A stretch of DNA of 64,000 nucleotides from Mesodorylaimus sp. YZB2_4 (taxonomy: Eukaryota > Nematoda > Enoplea > Dorylaimida > Dorylaimidae). The number at the start of each line of letters is the position of its first letter. Position 1 is the stretch's first letter. This document shows positions 44,365 to 54,689 of the stretch, one piece after another. The notes beneath the pieces are model-generated. The model had not been told where the DNA came from and searched no databases. It saw only the letters and a program-made list of their open reading frames with translations. The stretch is taken from NCBI GenBank assembly GCA_030248295.1, contig JASANH010000363.1, positions 1-64,000 on the forward strand. The letters run 5' to 3'. The position numbers were made by a program, and so were the translations under genes.

Positions 44365-45105
44365 ATGCTTTATCTCGCTGCTCTTCTGACTTTCACGTCC
44401 AGTCTGGTCCTAGGCCAAACCTGGACTAGCATGCCTGGTCCGGCGGGCGACAGAGCTGATATTATATCCGCGAATGGTAACGAGCTGTGGCTCTCTTCTG
44501 GCAGTGGCCGTGTGTATCGCCGGAATGGCACAGAGTGGGTGCAGATGGGAAACCCTTTTCCGAATCAGATAAATTATATCGGAGCCAGTCCTGACGGATA
44601 CACTTGGTTGACAATGAGCGGTGCGCATGACCTGTATCGTTGGAATGTAACAGCAAAGGTGTGGAATACTGTTCCCAAAGCACCGGACACTTATGGCTTC
44701 ATGAAAATAAAGGCTGCTTCAAAGGACTTTGCTGTCGGTATGGCAAATTTTTATTGTTTCATATACAAGAACAAAACTTGGACGAAAGTGCAAATAGAAC
44801 AAGCTTGCATGGACATAGCTATAGGCGAAAATGAAGAGCTTTGGGTTTTGAATGGTTTCACGGCTAACCGTTGGGAAAACAACAAGTGGGTACCAAAATC
44901 AAGTGTTAACGTTTCTGACATCAATATCCAAAATGCATGCCGAATAGTGATGAGACACAAATCGGATGGTAAGCTTTACAAATGGATTAATGGGTTACTG
45001 GAAAACATAGTTCGACCTGGCTTTCTGTGGAGTTTGTCAGTAGATGGAAACTATATTTATGTCACAACTTCGGGCGGGGGCATCTTTTACACCCCTTTTC
45101 TGTGA
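44365..45105 (+). CDS. secreted tectonin-like beta-propeller protein 4
   Basis: This is a 246-residue secreted propeller, the mirror partner of gene 3. The signal peptide is MLYLAALLTFTSSLVLGQ. Six blades can be read: TWTSMPGPAGDRADIISANG; WVQMGNPF to ASPDGYTW; LYRWNVTAKVWN; FIYKNKTWTKV; EELWVLN to ANRWENNKW; and LYKWINGLLEN to YVTTSGGGIFYTPFL. Compared with gene 3, a strongly conserved WN in blade 1 reads RN (YRRNGTEW). N-glycosylation sites include NGT, NVT, NKT and NVS. No introns. Confidence 0.88.
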   Translation: MLYLAALLTFTSSLVLGQTWTSMPGPAGDRADIISANGNELWLSSGSGRVYRRNGTEWVQMGNPFPNQINYIGASPDGYTWLTMSGAHDLYRWNVTAKVWNTVPKAPDTYGFMKIKAASKDFAVGMANFYCFIYKNKTWTKVQIEQACMDIAIGENEELWVLNGFTANRWENNKWVPKSSVNVSDINIQNACRIVMRHKSDGKLYKWINGLLENIVRPGFLWSLSVDGNYIYVTTSGGGIFYTPFL

Positions 45106-45109
45106 TAAA

Positions 45110-45905
45110 AACCTGGTGTCACGATAAGGTGGTCATAAATAAGAAATATGAAGGGTTATGGAAAAAATGGAAGAAATGAAAATGAATATTGTATTGTGCT
45201 AATTGGTTTGTTTTCACATTTGAGGCGCATCAGACCACAACACAAACTGCCCTTCATAATAATGCAAAGACTGATGTACCAATCGAAATATTACCGCAAA
45301 TCGGCTCGCTTGCATCAATTAACGTGACAGACAAAAACAGGTTCAGTCCACCAGCCTTTGTGATGACAGCAGCACTAAACAATTTTATAAAAATGGTCCA
45401 GCCACTATCAAGCTCCAGACAGCATGGTTTCTTGTTTCGATGGCAATAAGGCTTTTGGGTTCTGCCTTTTGAGTCTCATTGGTTAAAAATCGATTTAGGG
45501 AGGCTTTTTTTTAAACCATGTATTTTCCACGCTCCGTTTCGGGCGTACCTTTTTAGGTTCTGGATGGACGTCAATATTAATATCACAACTATTAGGATTA
45601 TTAGGACATGAGTTTCAGGAATATGCTCACGTAGGACAGGCGTTGGCATTCAGTCAGACCTTTTTGTGTAGTCGAATATGTATGCCTGTATGTCGGCCAA
45701 AAAAACTTGATTAAACGGCTTGTTAGCCGTTCACCATGTGCTGAAAAAACAGTCTGCAAGACATTCACTCCACCAGAAATTTGACGAAGAGTGAGTCACA
45801 ATGAGAACAAGAAAAACACCCAGAGAACAGTTAGGTGACTACATTTCTGCATGCATCTTAACTTTGTGACAAGGTTTGTTCATGGGCCTAAAAGGTGCTA
45901 ATGCT
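45110..45905. other. no gene recognised; 3' flank of propeller gene 4
   Basis: An open frame at 45189-45449 starts with a non-ATG codon and has no motif. No clear repeat. Confidence 0.4.
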
Positions 45906-45910
45906 TGCAG

Positions 45911-46645
45911 TAATCCAGGGTCGACCGTACCACCGTACCGCCGCACCGGGGAGTGGTACGGCACAGTACGGATACGGCAGTGAAAACAGGCCGGTATGGC
46001 CGTACCTCCAGGTTATGTCATTTTTAAATTTTCCGCGCTTCAATGATTTGCAGGTGCATGCAGCTTACTTAAAAACAGCTGTTTTTGAGTATTTGAAAAA
46101 GTGTGAAATCAAGAAGACTGCTGCACTGTACCGTAACTTAGGACTTGCTGGTGTGAATTAAATTTAGCAGCTAGTCTGTTGGGGCAGCCAGTCAGGTCTT
46201 ATCAGCAAATGTCCTCTAAAGTTTCTGAAGTTTACGATTATTGCGACATCGACGACAACGACGAATTACACGAAATTTGTAAGGTCTGTAAAGACAAGAG
46301 AGGCCGCCCCTCATCTCACTCAGATTTCCAGCAAAGCTCAGAAACCGCATTTTTAGTGGCCAAGATTGTATGAGTGATAACCGTAGAAGTCTTTTGCCAG
46401 AATATACGCGAATGCTTCATTTTTTGAAATGTAATCTGCAAGCAGTTGGATTTAATGCATTTAAATTAGTGTAATGCGGATGTGTGACGCCAGATTCAAA
46501 CAAGCTAATAAAGTACTTTTGCTGAACTGTCCGCTTTTAAAATCAAAGCATAATCAGCTAAGAAAGTTTTTTATTCATATGCAGTTGAAGTAAAATTTTG
46601 AGTGAGATACTGTACGGTGCAGTACGGCACGTCCAGTACGGTACG
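45911..46645. mobile_element. hAT-like element with GTACGG subterminal repeats and a BED-finger remnant
   Basis: The left end CAGGGTCGACCGTACC faces GAGGGCCTGACACCGTACC in complement at the right. GTACGG or CCGTAC recurs many times within 80 bp of each end. The flanks share only CAGTA, consistent with a decayed target duplication. Inside, the frame 46209-46373 (plus) reads MSSKVSEVYDYCDIDD, then HEICKVCKDK. This resembles the N-terminal BED zinc finger of hAT transposases (aromatic then CxxC). The rest of a transposase is absent. Confidence 0.6.
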
Positions 46646-46649
46646 GTGT

Positions 46650-47595
46650 CAGGCCCTCAGTACGGGTAGAGTCAAAAAACCCGGACCCCCCCCCCCGGGC
46701 CCACCACCCCGCCCTCCCCCCCGCGCCCCCCAATCAATGCGAATAATGAAATTCCGCGACAGTATTTATCGCATTATTAAGGAAAATGGAATCTGCAATC
46801 GTGATATGGAATATTTTGTAATGCCGCAAGATCGTTGAGAACGCGTTTATAAGGCTGGCTTGTCAGTAGTTTATCTCAAAGATATTATGAAGCATTAGAA
46901 AAAATAAAAGATTCGCTATAACATGCGACGCTAGAACGAACGCTTACGGTGGTCCCAAAAAAATTTTGTAACTATAATAATATACATCAGCATAAGTTTC
47001 GAATTTTTGCTAAATTCTTTTTTTACCAGCTCGTAAACAGCGTTGCTTGAATCAAACGTAAGCAAGCAAATTCATTTTTTTACAGTGTCAAGCCTGCACT
47101 CGCCAGTGTCTTATGCAGCCAAACAATGTCATTTCATTCTTCGCGAATCTCGAAAACTCGTAAGCAACTGCCGCTTGAGTTACCTACTGTTGAAGGCGAT
47201 ATGACTGGAAGTACATCAAGAGGCTGGGAATGCCTAGGCCGCCGAGCTCCCAAATGTGGACATCCTTTTTGAGCGAGATTGCAGAGCGAGCCAGATGAAA
47301 AGTGGACGGGGGGTTGGAACGCATTTTGAGTGGACCCTTATGTATAGCTCCAAATTTCTCACGGAGAAAATGGGGGCTAGACAGTAGAGTTCGGGAATGA
47401 ATCACTCTTTCTAGAATAATTACACTGTCGCTAGCCCTCGTCGTCTGTTGCCTGTTAGAAACCTCGAAAATAAGTGATACGGTACCAAAGTTACTGACTG
47501 ACCATACGTAGTATGATAGCGATCCTGGTCAAGCCTTTAGGTCGAAAGATGAATTAATTAAGAGAGGGTTTCTGAGAGACTCGACCCGGGCCAGT
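46650..47595. other. no gene recognised
   Basis: An 11-base C tract at 46686-46696 adjoins the hAT-like element. No other feature recognised. Confidence 0.45.
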
Positions 47596-47599
47596 CAAA

Positions 47600-48382
47600 T
47601 TTTCTGACCCCCATCATAAACCAACCCGAATTTTCGCACTACAAACCACAGCTATTGTGCACATGGCTGATAACTGCGCCCTATTTAGGCAATTTTATCT
47701 AATCATGATCGATACTCTTAGCTGTCGACTATCTCCCCTGATCGCTGATAACTTATCTTGTAGCCCTTTGAAAGAGCTTTCGAATGCCTTTTTTCGCGTC
47801 AAAACTCCTTAATTTTCACCCGAGATATTGAAGAACACTCAAATTCGGGAAGAGGTGCGTGCAATACGCACTTTTTGATTTTCCCGCCCGCGTGCCGCTT
47901 ATGACATAAGAGCGGCTTTGGCTGCTCCCTTAGATATCGCTGGTTGTTCATACCTTTTCTTATTTTTCACGAAAGACAGATACTGCAGTACGAAATTAGA
48001 TTGAGACGTAGTGAAAAAGCGAAAAAGCTATATATTTTCTCGCGATTTTCAGAGAAAGCAGCCGAAACAGCTCTTGTTGTCATAAGCGGCGCGCGGGCGG
48101 GAAAAGCAAAAAGTGCGTACTGCGCGCCTTTCTTCCCGAACTTGAGTGTTCTTTAATATCTCTGGTAAAAATGAACGAATTTTGACGTGGAAGAAAGCAT
48201 TCGAAAGCTGTTTTGAAAAGCCACAAGATAGGCTATTAGCGATCAGGGGAAATGATCGACAGCTAGGATGATCGATCATAATTAGATAAAATTGCCCAAA
48301 TGGGGTTCAGTTATCCCAAATGTGCACAATAATCTATGGTCGTGGGGTGAAAATTCGTGTTGTTTTATGATGGTCTGACCAT
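47600..48382. mobile_element. long fold-back element, ~310-bp inverted arms
   Basis: The left arm (47600-47910) and right arm (48070-48382) are reverse complements along their length. Shared anchors are CCATCATAAA, CGAATTTTC, ATTGTGCACAT, GATAACTG, CAATTTTATCTAAT, ATGATCGAT, CCCCTGATCGCT, CATTCGAAAGC-type blocks, TTCGGGAAG and GCCGCTTATGACA. The loop is about 160 bp and noncoding. The arms differ by scattered substitutions, so it is not recent. No coding capacity. Confidence 0.85.
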
Positions 48383-49350
48383 AGGCTACTATTTCAGAAA
48401 AAACAGGGGGTTTCGGCTTTTATAATTTACCCTTAATCGATTATGTGCCTGATCACTGCTGATCACGAATGGTGTTTTTCGAATATCTCATGAACAGTTA
48501 TAGCTAGGCTTTTTTTAAACAAGTTTTAGATTCCTTGGAATATAGCAGTCTTTTTAATTCCTCGAAAATAATGATGAGAAATTTGCTGTCGAACTGGCAA
48601 GGGCATCTTGACTTTGCACGAGCTCAGTTTCTCTCAGCTCAGGCCGCAGCACGTGATATACAACAATACTGCACATATTATCATGGTGCTATGGCATAAG
48701 CAGCGCCCTCCTCAAGGCTTTGCCTTACTGCTCATCATGGATCACTGTACTTTACAAGCTGATAAAGTAAAGTAGATCCAAGCTACTCATAAATGACTGA
48801 TGACAATGTGACAGTCACGAAATTTTCGTACGACAGGACAAAGATACTATCTGTTTTCTGTGGAAATATACGCGCGGCACTATGCGACAACGTGGCGGGC
48901 GTGTATATTCTCAAGCAACAGGTTATAATATGGACGTGGGCAATCAGAGAGTGGAAGAATACTTGGCAATTAGGCAGATGAAAAGAACTTTTGACTGGAT
49001 ATTCTACATCGTTGCCCGCTCAACATTGCGCGTCTGTGTGGCTGGGCTAAACAGGCAGCTACCCCGCCTGTTGGTAAGCGTTTTCAATAGCTGATTGCGA
49101 ATAACACAAATGGAAGTTATGCATCGGTGACTCTGGCTTCTGATTGTTCATCCGCCGATTTTCTGGAAGTACAGTATATATGATACACAATGCGTTTGAA
49201 GCAGTCTATTGTGTGCGGTTTATTCTACCGACTGCTTGACAATAGAATTTAGCTGTTTGGAGAGGGTATTTACTATTTTTGCGAGTGGTAGGTGCGCCCT
49301 ACAAGAGAAACTGTAGAAACACGACAGTTTCTCAAGCCAAGGCCACTTTC
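48383..49350. other. no gene recognised except one small palindromic element
   Basis: The only repeat seen is the small element at 48846-48930. The start of the peptide-like pseudogene region is at the right edge. Confidence 0.4.
48846..48930. repeat. small palindromic element family D, copy 1
   Basis: CTATCTGTTTTCTGTGGAAA and TATACGCG face a complementary right end (CGTGTATATTCTCAAGCAAC). The same ends occur at 56575-56668. It is under 100 bp and noncoding, a probable small MITE. Confidence 0.6.
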
Positions 49351-49357
49351 CCTGGCT

Positions 49358-49428
49358 TATATACCGCCTTGTTTGATGCAAGTACTGAATTTTCTGAGCC
49401 ATGCTGCTTTGCTAGCACCATGGTCAGG
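49358..49428 (+). promoter_or_regulatory. possible promoter and noncoding exon 1 of the frameshifted peptide gene
   Basis: TTATATA at 49358-49364 is followed about 65 bases later by a donor-like site (GTCAGG before GTATGTGAG at 49429). This parallels the TATA-exon-intron layout of the peptide genes at 54828 and 57634, but the sequence itself is not clearly similar to theirs. Confidence 0.35.
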
Positions 49429-49619
49429 GTATGTGAGTATCGATGGATTCACACCACCGCGAGGTATGTCCTGTAGACTAAAGCTACAGCTAACTTCTTC
49501 CCTTATCGAAAGGCCGAACGGGGTTGGAAAAGCTAGTGAAACCTTCTAAGGGGAAACATTGGTGACTGCTGCTCCATTATCGAAGCACACTAACTTTTTC
49601 TTTTTTAGGCATCCGTACA

Positions 49620-49833
49620 ATGAGGCTCCTCATCTTTTTTCTTGACCCGCGTCGTCGCTTCTTTGGTCAATACTTCCGATGAGAACATTGTGACCGACCT
49701 TGCAGATCAAAAAACGAGATTTAAGCTGTTGTCTGAATACCAGATATCAATGGACGAAGGGAGGCAGCGCCGCGATAATCGCCTAAGGAAACGCAGTCCG
49801 CTAAACGTAACTTCAGGATACAACACTATATGA
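49620..49833 (+). pseudogene. frameshifted paralogue of the secreted peptide genes
   Basis: As in the two intact peptide genes, a splice acceptor (TTTTTTAG, ending 49608) lies just before an ATG that opens MRLLIFF, a signal-peptide start. After about eight codons the homologous frame continues one base out of register, so the ATG frame stops after 20 codons. The out-of-register frame contains DQKTRFK, matching GQKTRFK of the gene at 55778, and a tetrabasic-like RLRKR. No C-terminal Gly is present. The slip lies beside a run of Ts, so a sequencing error is possible. Otherwise this is a dead copy. Confidence 0.5.
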
Positions 49834-49839
49834 TCGTGG

Positions 49840-50665
49840 GAAAAAATTTTTTAAAACTCTTCCGTTTCTTCCTTGCTTGTTATTTTCGAAATAAGGTGCA
49901 AGGAATGGGATTTTGGCGTTTGAATGAGGCTTGCTTTTGCTTCTTTTTGAAAAAACGGATTGGTGCCAGCTTTTTTGCTCTACTTACGATTAGTGAAGGC
50001 AGAGTTAGATGAGCTTTTTCACCACGAAAGTGAATTGGACTTATCACGTTGAAAAGACCATGCCGCCATAAATTCTCGACTTGAGCAGTTCAGATGAAGC
50101 AGCTTTGTTGGCTGACGGCACGAGTAGGCTCATGCGGATCCATGTATACTTGTGTGAAAAAAAGGCGCTGCAGCGATTGTGAGACTTTTTTTTTACCTGG
50201 TCGACTCCCCTGCCTCGTAGGGGAATCGACTCACTAAGACATGCGATGTTTCTCAGTTGTGACAATACCCCACTGCGTCGTTTCTTCCTCCTTAAAGTCT
50301 GAGAGATTGCGGCTGTTTAGATTCTGAGCCTTCATGGCTAGGGACAAATTCTTCACGGCTAATCCAACAAAATAAATAAATGCCTAAAATATTCCGCGAT
50401 AATTGCGTTATCATTTGACTGCCATGCTCTGATTCCATATGGTGATAGCGACCTTCTGATGCAATTTGCTCTTTTGCAACACGCTCCTCTGATCCAAGGT
50501 CTAAGGTCTCACTATATGTCATCGAACCACGCTCGCCTAGTCAGGACAACTAATAATACCACAAGATGTCAGCGTTTGAATCAGTATTAAAATATTGAAA
50601 TATTCAATGAATCTCCGCGATAACTTTCTGACTGCCCAGACTGTCGATACGCACGAAATACACTT
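49840..50665. other. no gene recognised
   Basis: Short open frames without motifs. A CTGGTCGACTCCCC to GGGGAATCGACTCA palindrome-like stretch is near 50197-50234. Confidence 0.4.
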
Positions 50666-50669
50666 CTGT

Positions 50670-50815
50670 ATACGCATGGAAATACACGAGAAAAAATGTC
50701 ACGAAGTGCCCGCGAACACGTGTATACACGCGTGTAAATCTCGTGTAATCTGAATGTAATTCTCGCATACATGTGTAATACATGTGTAAAGAAATGTATC
50801 CCATGTATTTCTAGT
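50670..50815. repeat. palindromic CACGTGTA/ATGTGTAA motif cluster
   Basis: GAAATACACGAG at the left faces ATGTATTTCTAGTG at the right. Between them ACACGTGTATACACG, CTCGTGTAA, CATGTGTAA and similar motifs alternate in both orientations. It resembles a small motif-rich fold-back element like others in this window. Confidence 0.5.
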
Positions 50816-50976
50816 GTCCCATCCAAATCCACTAAAGCTGTATAGTACCCACAAAATTTAACTAATACATTTTTCGATAGTATCAAGCACGCGTTTTCAA
50901 CCAGGACACAAAATCAGCATAGCTAATCTTCGATCTAAATTTTAAATCTAATCTAAATCTAACTATCTTCGTCCGC

Positions 50977-51566
50977 CTATTCAGTAATTCCAGTCGGCTC
51001 AAGACGGAACTGTTGGCGGTCTAAGCTCTTCATTTTGAAAGAACGAATGCGCCAAGCAGCTTCTGCCTCGGGATTGTACTCGGCTGGAATTCGCTCTGGT
51101 GGTGCTTGACGAATCGCACGAGCGAAAAGACTTTGTTTCCAGTCAGGGGCCTTCCTGAAAAGAGATACGGTACTGACGATGAGAAACATATACGCAGCTC
51201 AGATATGAGACCTGAGTCCCAGAAAAGTTTTGGAATGAAAAAAAGGAAAGCTGGAGTGAGTAAGACTTTTAAATCCTGAAGGAAGATAATCTGGAGAGTT
51301 AGAAATCAACGAAAAAACCCCTTCTTCATTTCGTCCTAAATCTGTGGGAAATCTGCTCAACTCTGCCCCATATCGCACCCTATCCAAAAAACAGTTTCTC
51401 ACTTTCGAATGTTATTGCCGTATGTGTTGAAGCAATGTCGGAAACTCGTCCAAAACTGCATACGTTCCATTTGTTTTTCGGCTTCGACATCAGCGGAAAA
51501 TTCTGTAGCGACTACAGACGCTTGCAAAGCGCCAATGAAATTTATCAAAAAAGCGATCAGACAAAT
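50977..51566 (-). CDS. secreted protein of unknown family, at least two coding exons (5' end missing)
   Basis: Two exons join in frame on the minus strand: complement(51403..51566) and complement(50977..51154), with a 248-bp intron (donor GTGAGA, acceptor CTCTTTTCAG, phase 2). The upstream exon begins right after an acceptor (TTTTTTTTTTAG) with ICLIAFLINFIGALQASVVA, a clear signal-peptide core but with no Met. The start codon must therefore lie in a further upstream exon, perhaps beyond the LINE at 51649-53687. The mature part is charged and has only one Cys. It includes EKQMERMQFWTSFRH, NIRKKAPDWKQSLFARAI and APPERIPAEYNPEAEAAW, ending LEPTGITE. At least 112 aa. No family recognised. Confidence 0.65.
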
Positions 51567-51648
51567 CTAAAAAAAAAAGGGAGGATAATGAGCTGCTCAA
51601 GACAGAGTGGTACATCAGCTTGTAAGGGCTAGTTCAATAAACGTTTCA

Positions 51649-53687
51649 CTAACGTGTTATATATTCACTGAATTTCATATCCGACGCGAACAAAACACCC
51701 AAATATTTTACCTCGTGGTACCAGGTCAAAGTTTGCCCACACAATTGCAAATTTGGCAGCAGATCGATTTTCGAATGACCATATCGAAATAAAATCACTT
51801 GCGATTTGGCACTGTTAAATGCAAGCCCGGCAGATCCAACCCAGTCCGAGATAAAGTTGATGGCAGGTTGCACTTGACGCTCAGCTTCTGTAATCGACTT
51901 CACAGGCACTAATAGACCAGTCTCATCCGAATACGCCTGGAGCAGGTAATTCGGGAAACTGTCCGAAAACTGACGCAATAACGAGTCCATGTGCAACACA
52001 AAGAGTGTGGGGCCCAATACGGTTGGTAAAAATACTTGATTTGAATGCGTATGCGTATTGCGTAATACGCAAATTGCGTACTCCACAAAGTATGCATACA
52101 AGTTTGCGTGTTGCGCATTTTTTCGTGGTCGTTTTCTAGCCCCGTACTGTAACTAACCATGCATCCGTCGCTAAAATTATCAGCGACCATAGCAGCTGCA
52201 GGGCCATTTTGACATGGCAGTACATTTTGCTGCCGCTTATGGCCAGCTTTAAAAGTCCAACCGGAAAAATTCCTGTCAGCTTCGATCATGGATTCTTTGC
52301 GAGTAATCTCAGCTCCCATCCAATCAATGCCTTAATCGCCATGAATATTTCCAACGCGGTACTTTTTGAAACACTTGTTCAGCACTGGCGGAACATGCTT
52401 TAGCCACGAGGGCACAAGGTGATATTTAGCTATGTATAACACAAAAACCCTAGCGCAGACTTTGGCTTTGAGGCCGCAGACCTGAATGACTGATAAGTTT
52501 CTTTGACATAACATTCTAGTCCAGCGTTTGGAGGCTTGCAGTGCAGCGGCCACACGCTCACAAAACATTCCTAAGACTCACAAGAAGAATGCTAAGACTT
52601 TCCAGATTTTCTGCACAACATTCGGATAAGAACTCTTACATCAAAAAGGAATTTTTAGGAATGCTTGCCAAAATTCCTAATGGATTATAAAAACAAGTAT
52701 TTTTCCAGCATTCCATATTATATACTGCTCTGTAGAAACGTAGTTCAGTGGCTGCCCGATTGTGTGAAGAAACAGACGCTTCCTATTGGCATTTTCCTCA
52801 TACAGTTTTAGAGGATCTTCATTGAGAAACCTCAGAACTCCTAACAAGTGAATCACGGAGAAGAAACCTCGCAGATTCGAATACACATTCTTTTACCCAT
52901 TCTTCTTGGTCTCCTACATAATGTACATGAGAAATCCTTACCGAAGGGGCTAAATAAATTAGCGCAGTCACATATCGCCACAAACTAAGTATCATACTCA
53001 CTCCTTACCGTGGACCCTGGATAGGGACCACAGCATGCAAAGTTGCACAAAAACCTTCTCTTTATGCTGGGGGCTTTATGAGGCTTTTATGGGAGCTTGA
53101 TGGCGATATGCAGAAAAATCATAAAAGTCAAAACAAGAAGTTTAAAAGAGATAGATGTGGTAGAAGGATTCTCTACAGTATGGTAGCCCTTCCATCTGCG
53201 AGCAAGCCAGTTTAAACTTGAAATGAGGCATGACTCAAACACGCAGATGCCTTACAGACAATAACTCTGATCATGAGACAAGAAATATGGATTAATAAGA
53301 GGATGTGAGCACATTGTCCCTATCTATCGTGGCCATTGTTTCGAAAAAATGCGCGGCTTTCTATGATTTAGCTCAAGCTGCTTTTATCGGCGTACGCATT
53401 GTATGTATTGCGTACAAGCCAGTTTGCGTATGCGTACATGCGTACATCGGTTAGAATGCGTATGCGCATGCGTTTGCGTATACGCATCCAAATTTCAATG
53501 CGTTATACGCAAACTTTGCGTAGGCGTATTTTGTACGCAACTAACTGTAGGGCCCAATACACTCCCCTGTGGAACGCCGCTTGGAACTGGTATCTAACTT
53601 GATGAGCAGTCACCGATAACAACTCGCTGAGATCACCCCGATGAATACGATGGCAGCCAACGAATGATCTTCCCTGGGTCACAGAAT
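51649..53687 (-). mobile_element. non-LTR retrotransposon (LINE) reverse transcriptase pseudogene, split by an insertion
   Basis: On the minus strand the upstream part (53550-53687) reads IIRWLPSYSSG, then VVIGDC and PSGVPQGSVLGP, with two stop codons. The downstream part (51649-52017) continues TLFVLHMDSL, then AYSDETGLL in place of the catalytic YADD, INFISDW, LAFNSAKSQVILF and VKYLGVLF. These are consecutive Jockey/CR1-like RT motifs. The two parts join in frame once the 52018-53549 insertion and one target copy are removed. Stops and the altered active site show it is dead. The 5' end is replaced by repeat family A at 53688. Confidence 0.85.
52018..53549. mobile_element. hAT-like non-autonomous transposon inserted in the LINE, TACGCA subterminal repeats
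   Basis: The element is flanked by an exact 8-bp duplication GGGCCCAA (52010-52017 and 53550-53557) that falls inside the LINE codons for LGP. The inverted ends are TACGGTTGGT and TACAGTTAGT. Within about 150 bp of each end TACGCA/TGCGTA recurs many times in both orientations. The 1.5-kb interior shows no transposase. The uninterrupted target can be read from the LINE frame, so the boundaries are well supported. Confidence 0.85.
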
Positions 53688-54045
53688 AGGACTAGGGCTG
53701 ACCAGAGGATGGCTCAAGCCACGGGAAATACCACGTAGTCCACGGATACTTCTCAATACGGTTAACTATCCCACACCAAAAAGGCCGTGTAGACTCACGA
53801 TTCGGGGAAGAGCCGCACGTGCCGGCCGTCAAAGGGGTTCTGACGGACCTGAGCCTGGAGTGCTCAGAGCAAGTCCAGACCAGGAACTCTTGACCAGCTC
53901 TCTACTGATGCTTGCAACCAAACCAGACACTCGACCTCGATCTCACTCTGAGTCTCGTATAGGCCCTGACTTAGGTGAGAGGCACCAGTTTCCTGAACGT
54001 GCACCACTAGGCCGTAGAGCATAGTCCATGCCTATTACGCGAGTA
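53688..54045 (+). repeat. dispersed repeat family A, copy 2
   Basis: Matches 565-938 end to end in the same orientation (GACTAGGGCTGACCAG, GGCCGTGTAGACTCAC, GCCGCACGTGCCGGCCGTCA, CATGCCTATTAC). It abuts the truncated 5' end of the LINE reverse transcriptase, so one may have inserted into the other, or family A may be part of a larger composite element. Confidence 0.75.
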
Positions 54046-54049
54046 ACGA

Positions 54050-54685
54050 CATGAGTAGCCAGCTTCGAAAAACCGTTCTGCCAGGGCTCCAAAGTGGTTC
54101 AGGCTCTTTAACTACAGTCGATTGTACATTTACGGAACGTACATGGACCGCCTACAAAAACAAGATGCGCATAACATATTTTTCAGAGCGAACTCTTACC
54201 CTAAGCTGCGGAACAGCACAGGCACGTAAGCCCCTTACCTCTGCTTTACTCTGCTTTTGCCTCCGCTTCTCTGCCCTACCTCATCTCCCCTAGGAATGCA
54301 ATTTCTACTTTTGCTGAAAACTTGCCGGTGTGTGGGGGACGTACACTACTGTATGGACGTATCACTTGCCCGATGTGTGGGACGTACAGCACTGTACGTA
54401 AGACAACCCTGACTGGACTGACAATTTAGACTGGTTGAGCTATCTACTCAGGGAACCCTCAGTTCGAACATGAACCGACTATTAGAACTGGATAACATAA
54501 AATAAAATAGATAACATATTTCCCAAAGCGAACTAATAGATACCAAAAATGAGTCAGATGGTCCGCGCAGCCGGGGCTAGGAACGAAATCGATGTTTTTA
54601 CCAAGCTAGTAAGGATAATTATCAACGATTCGGAACATTGCTAGGGTTCGCATTACCGTTTCCCAGCTCTGAACATGGGTAGGCT
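54050..54685. other. no gene recognised
   Basis: At about 54325-54400 GGACGTACACTACTGTA, CGATGTGTGGGACGTAC and GTACAGCACTGTACG form a short imperfect repeat. Nothing else recognised. Confidence 0.4.
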
Positions 54686-54689
54686 TCAT

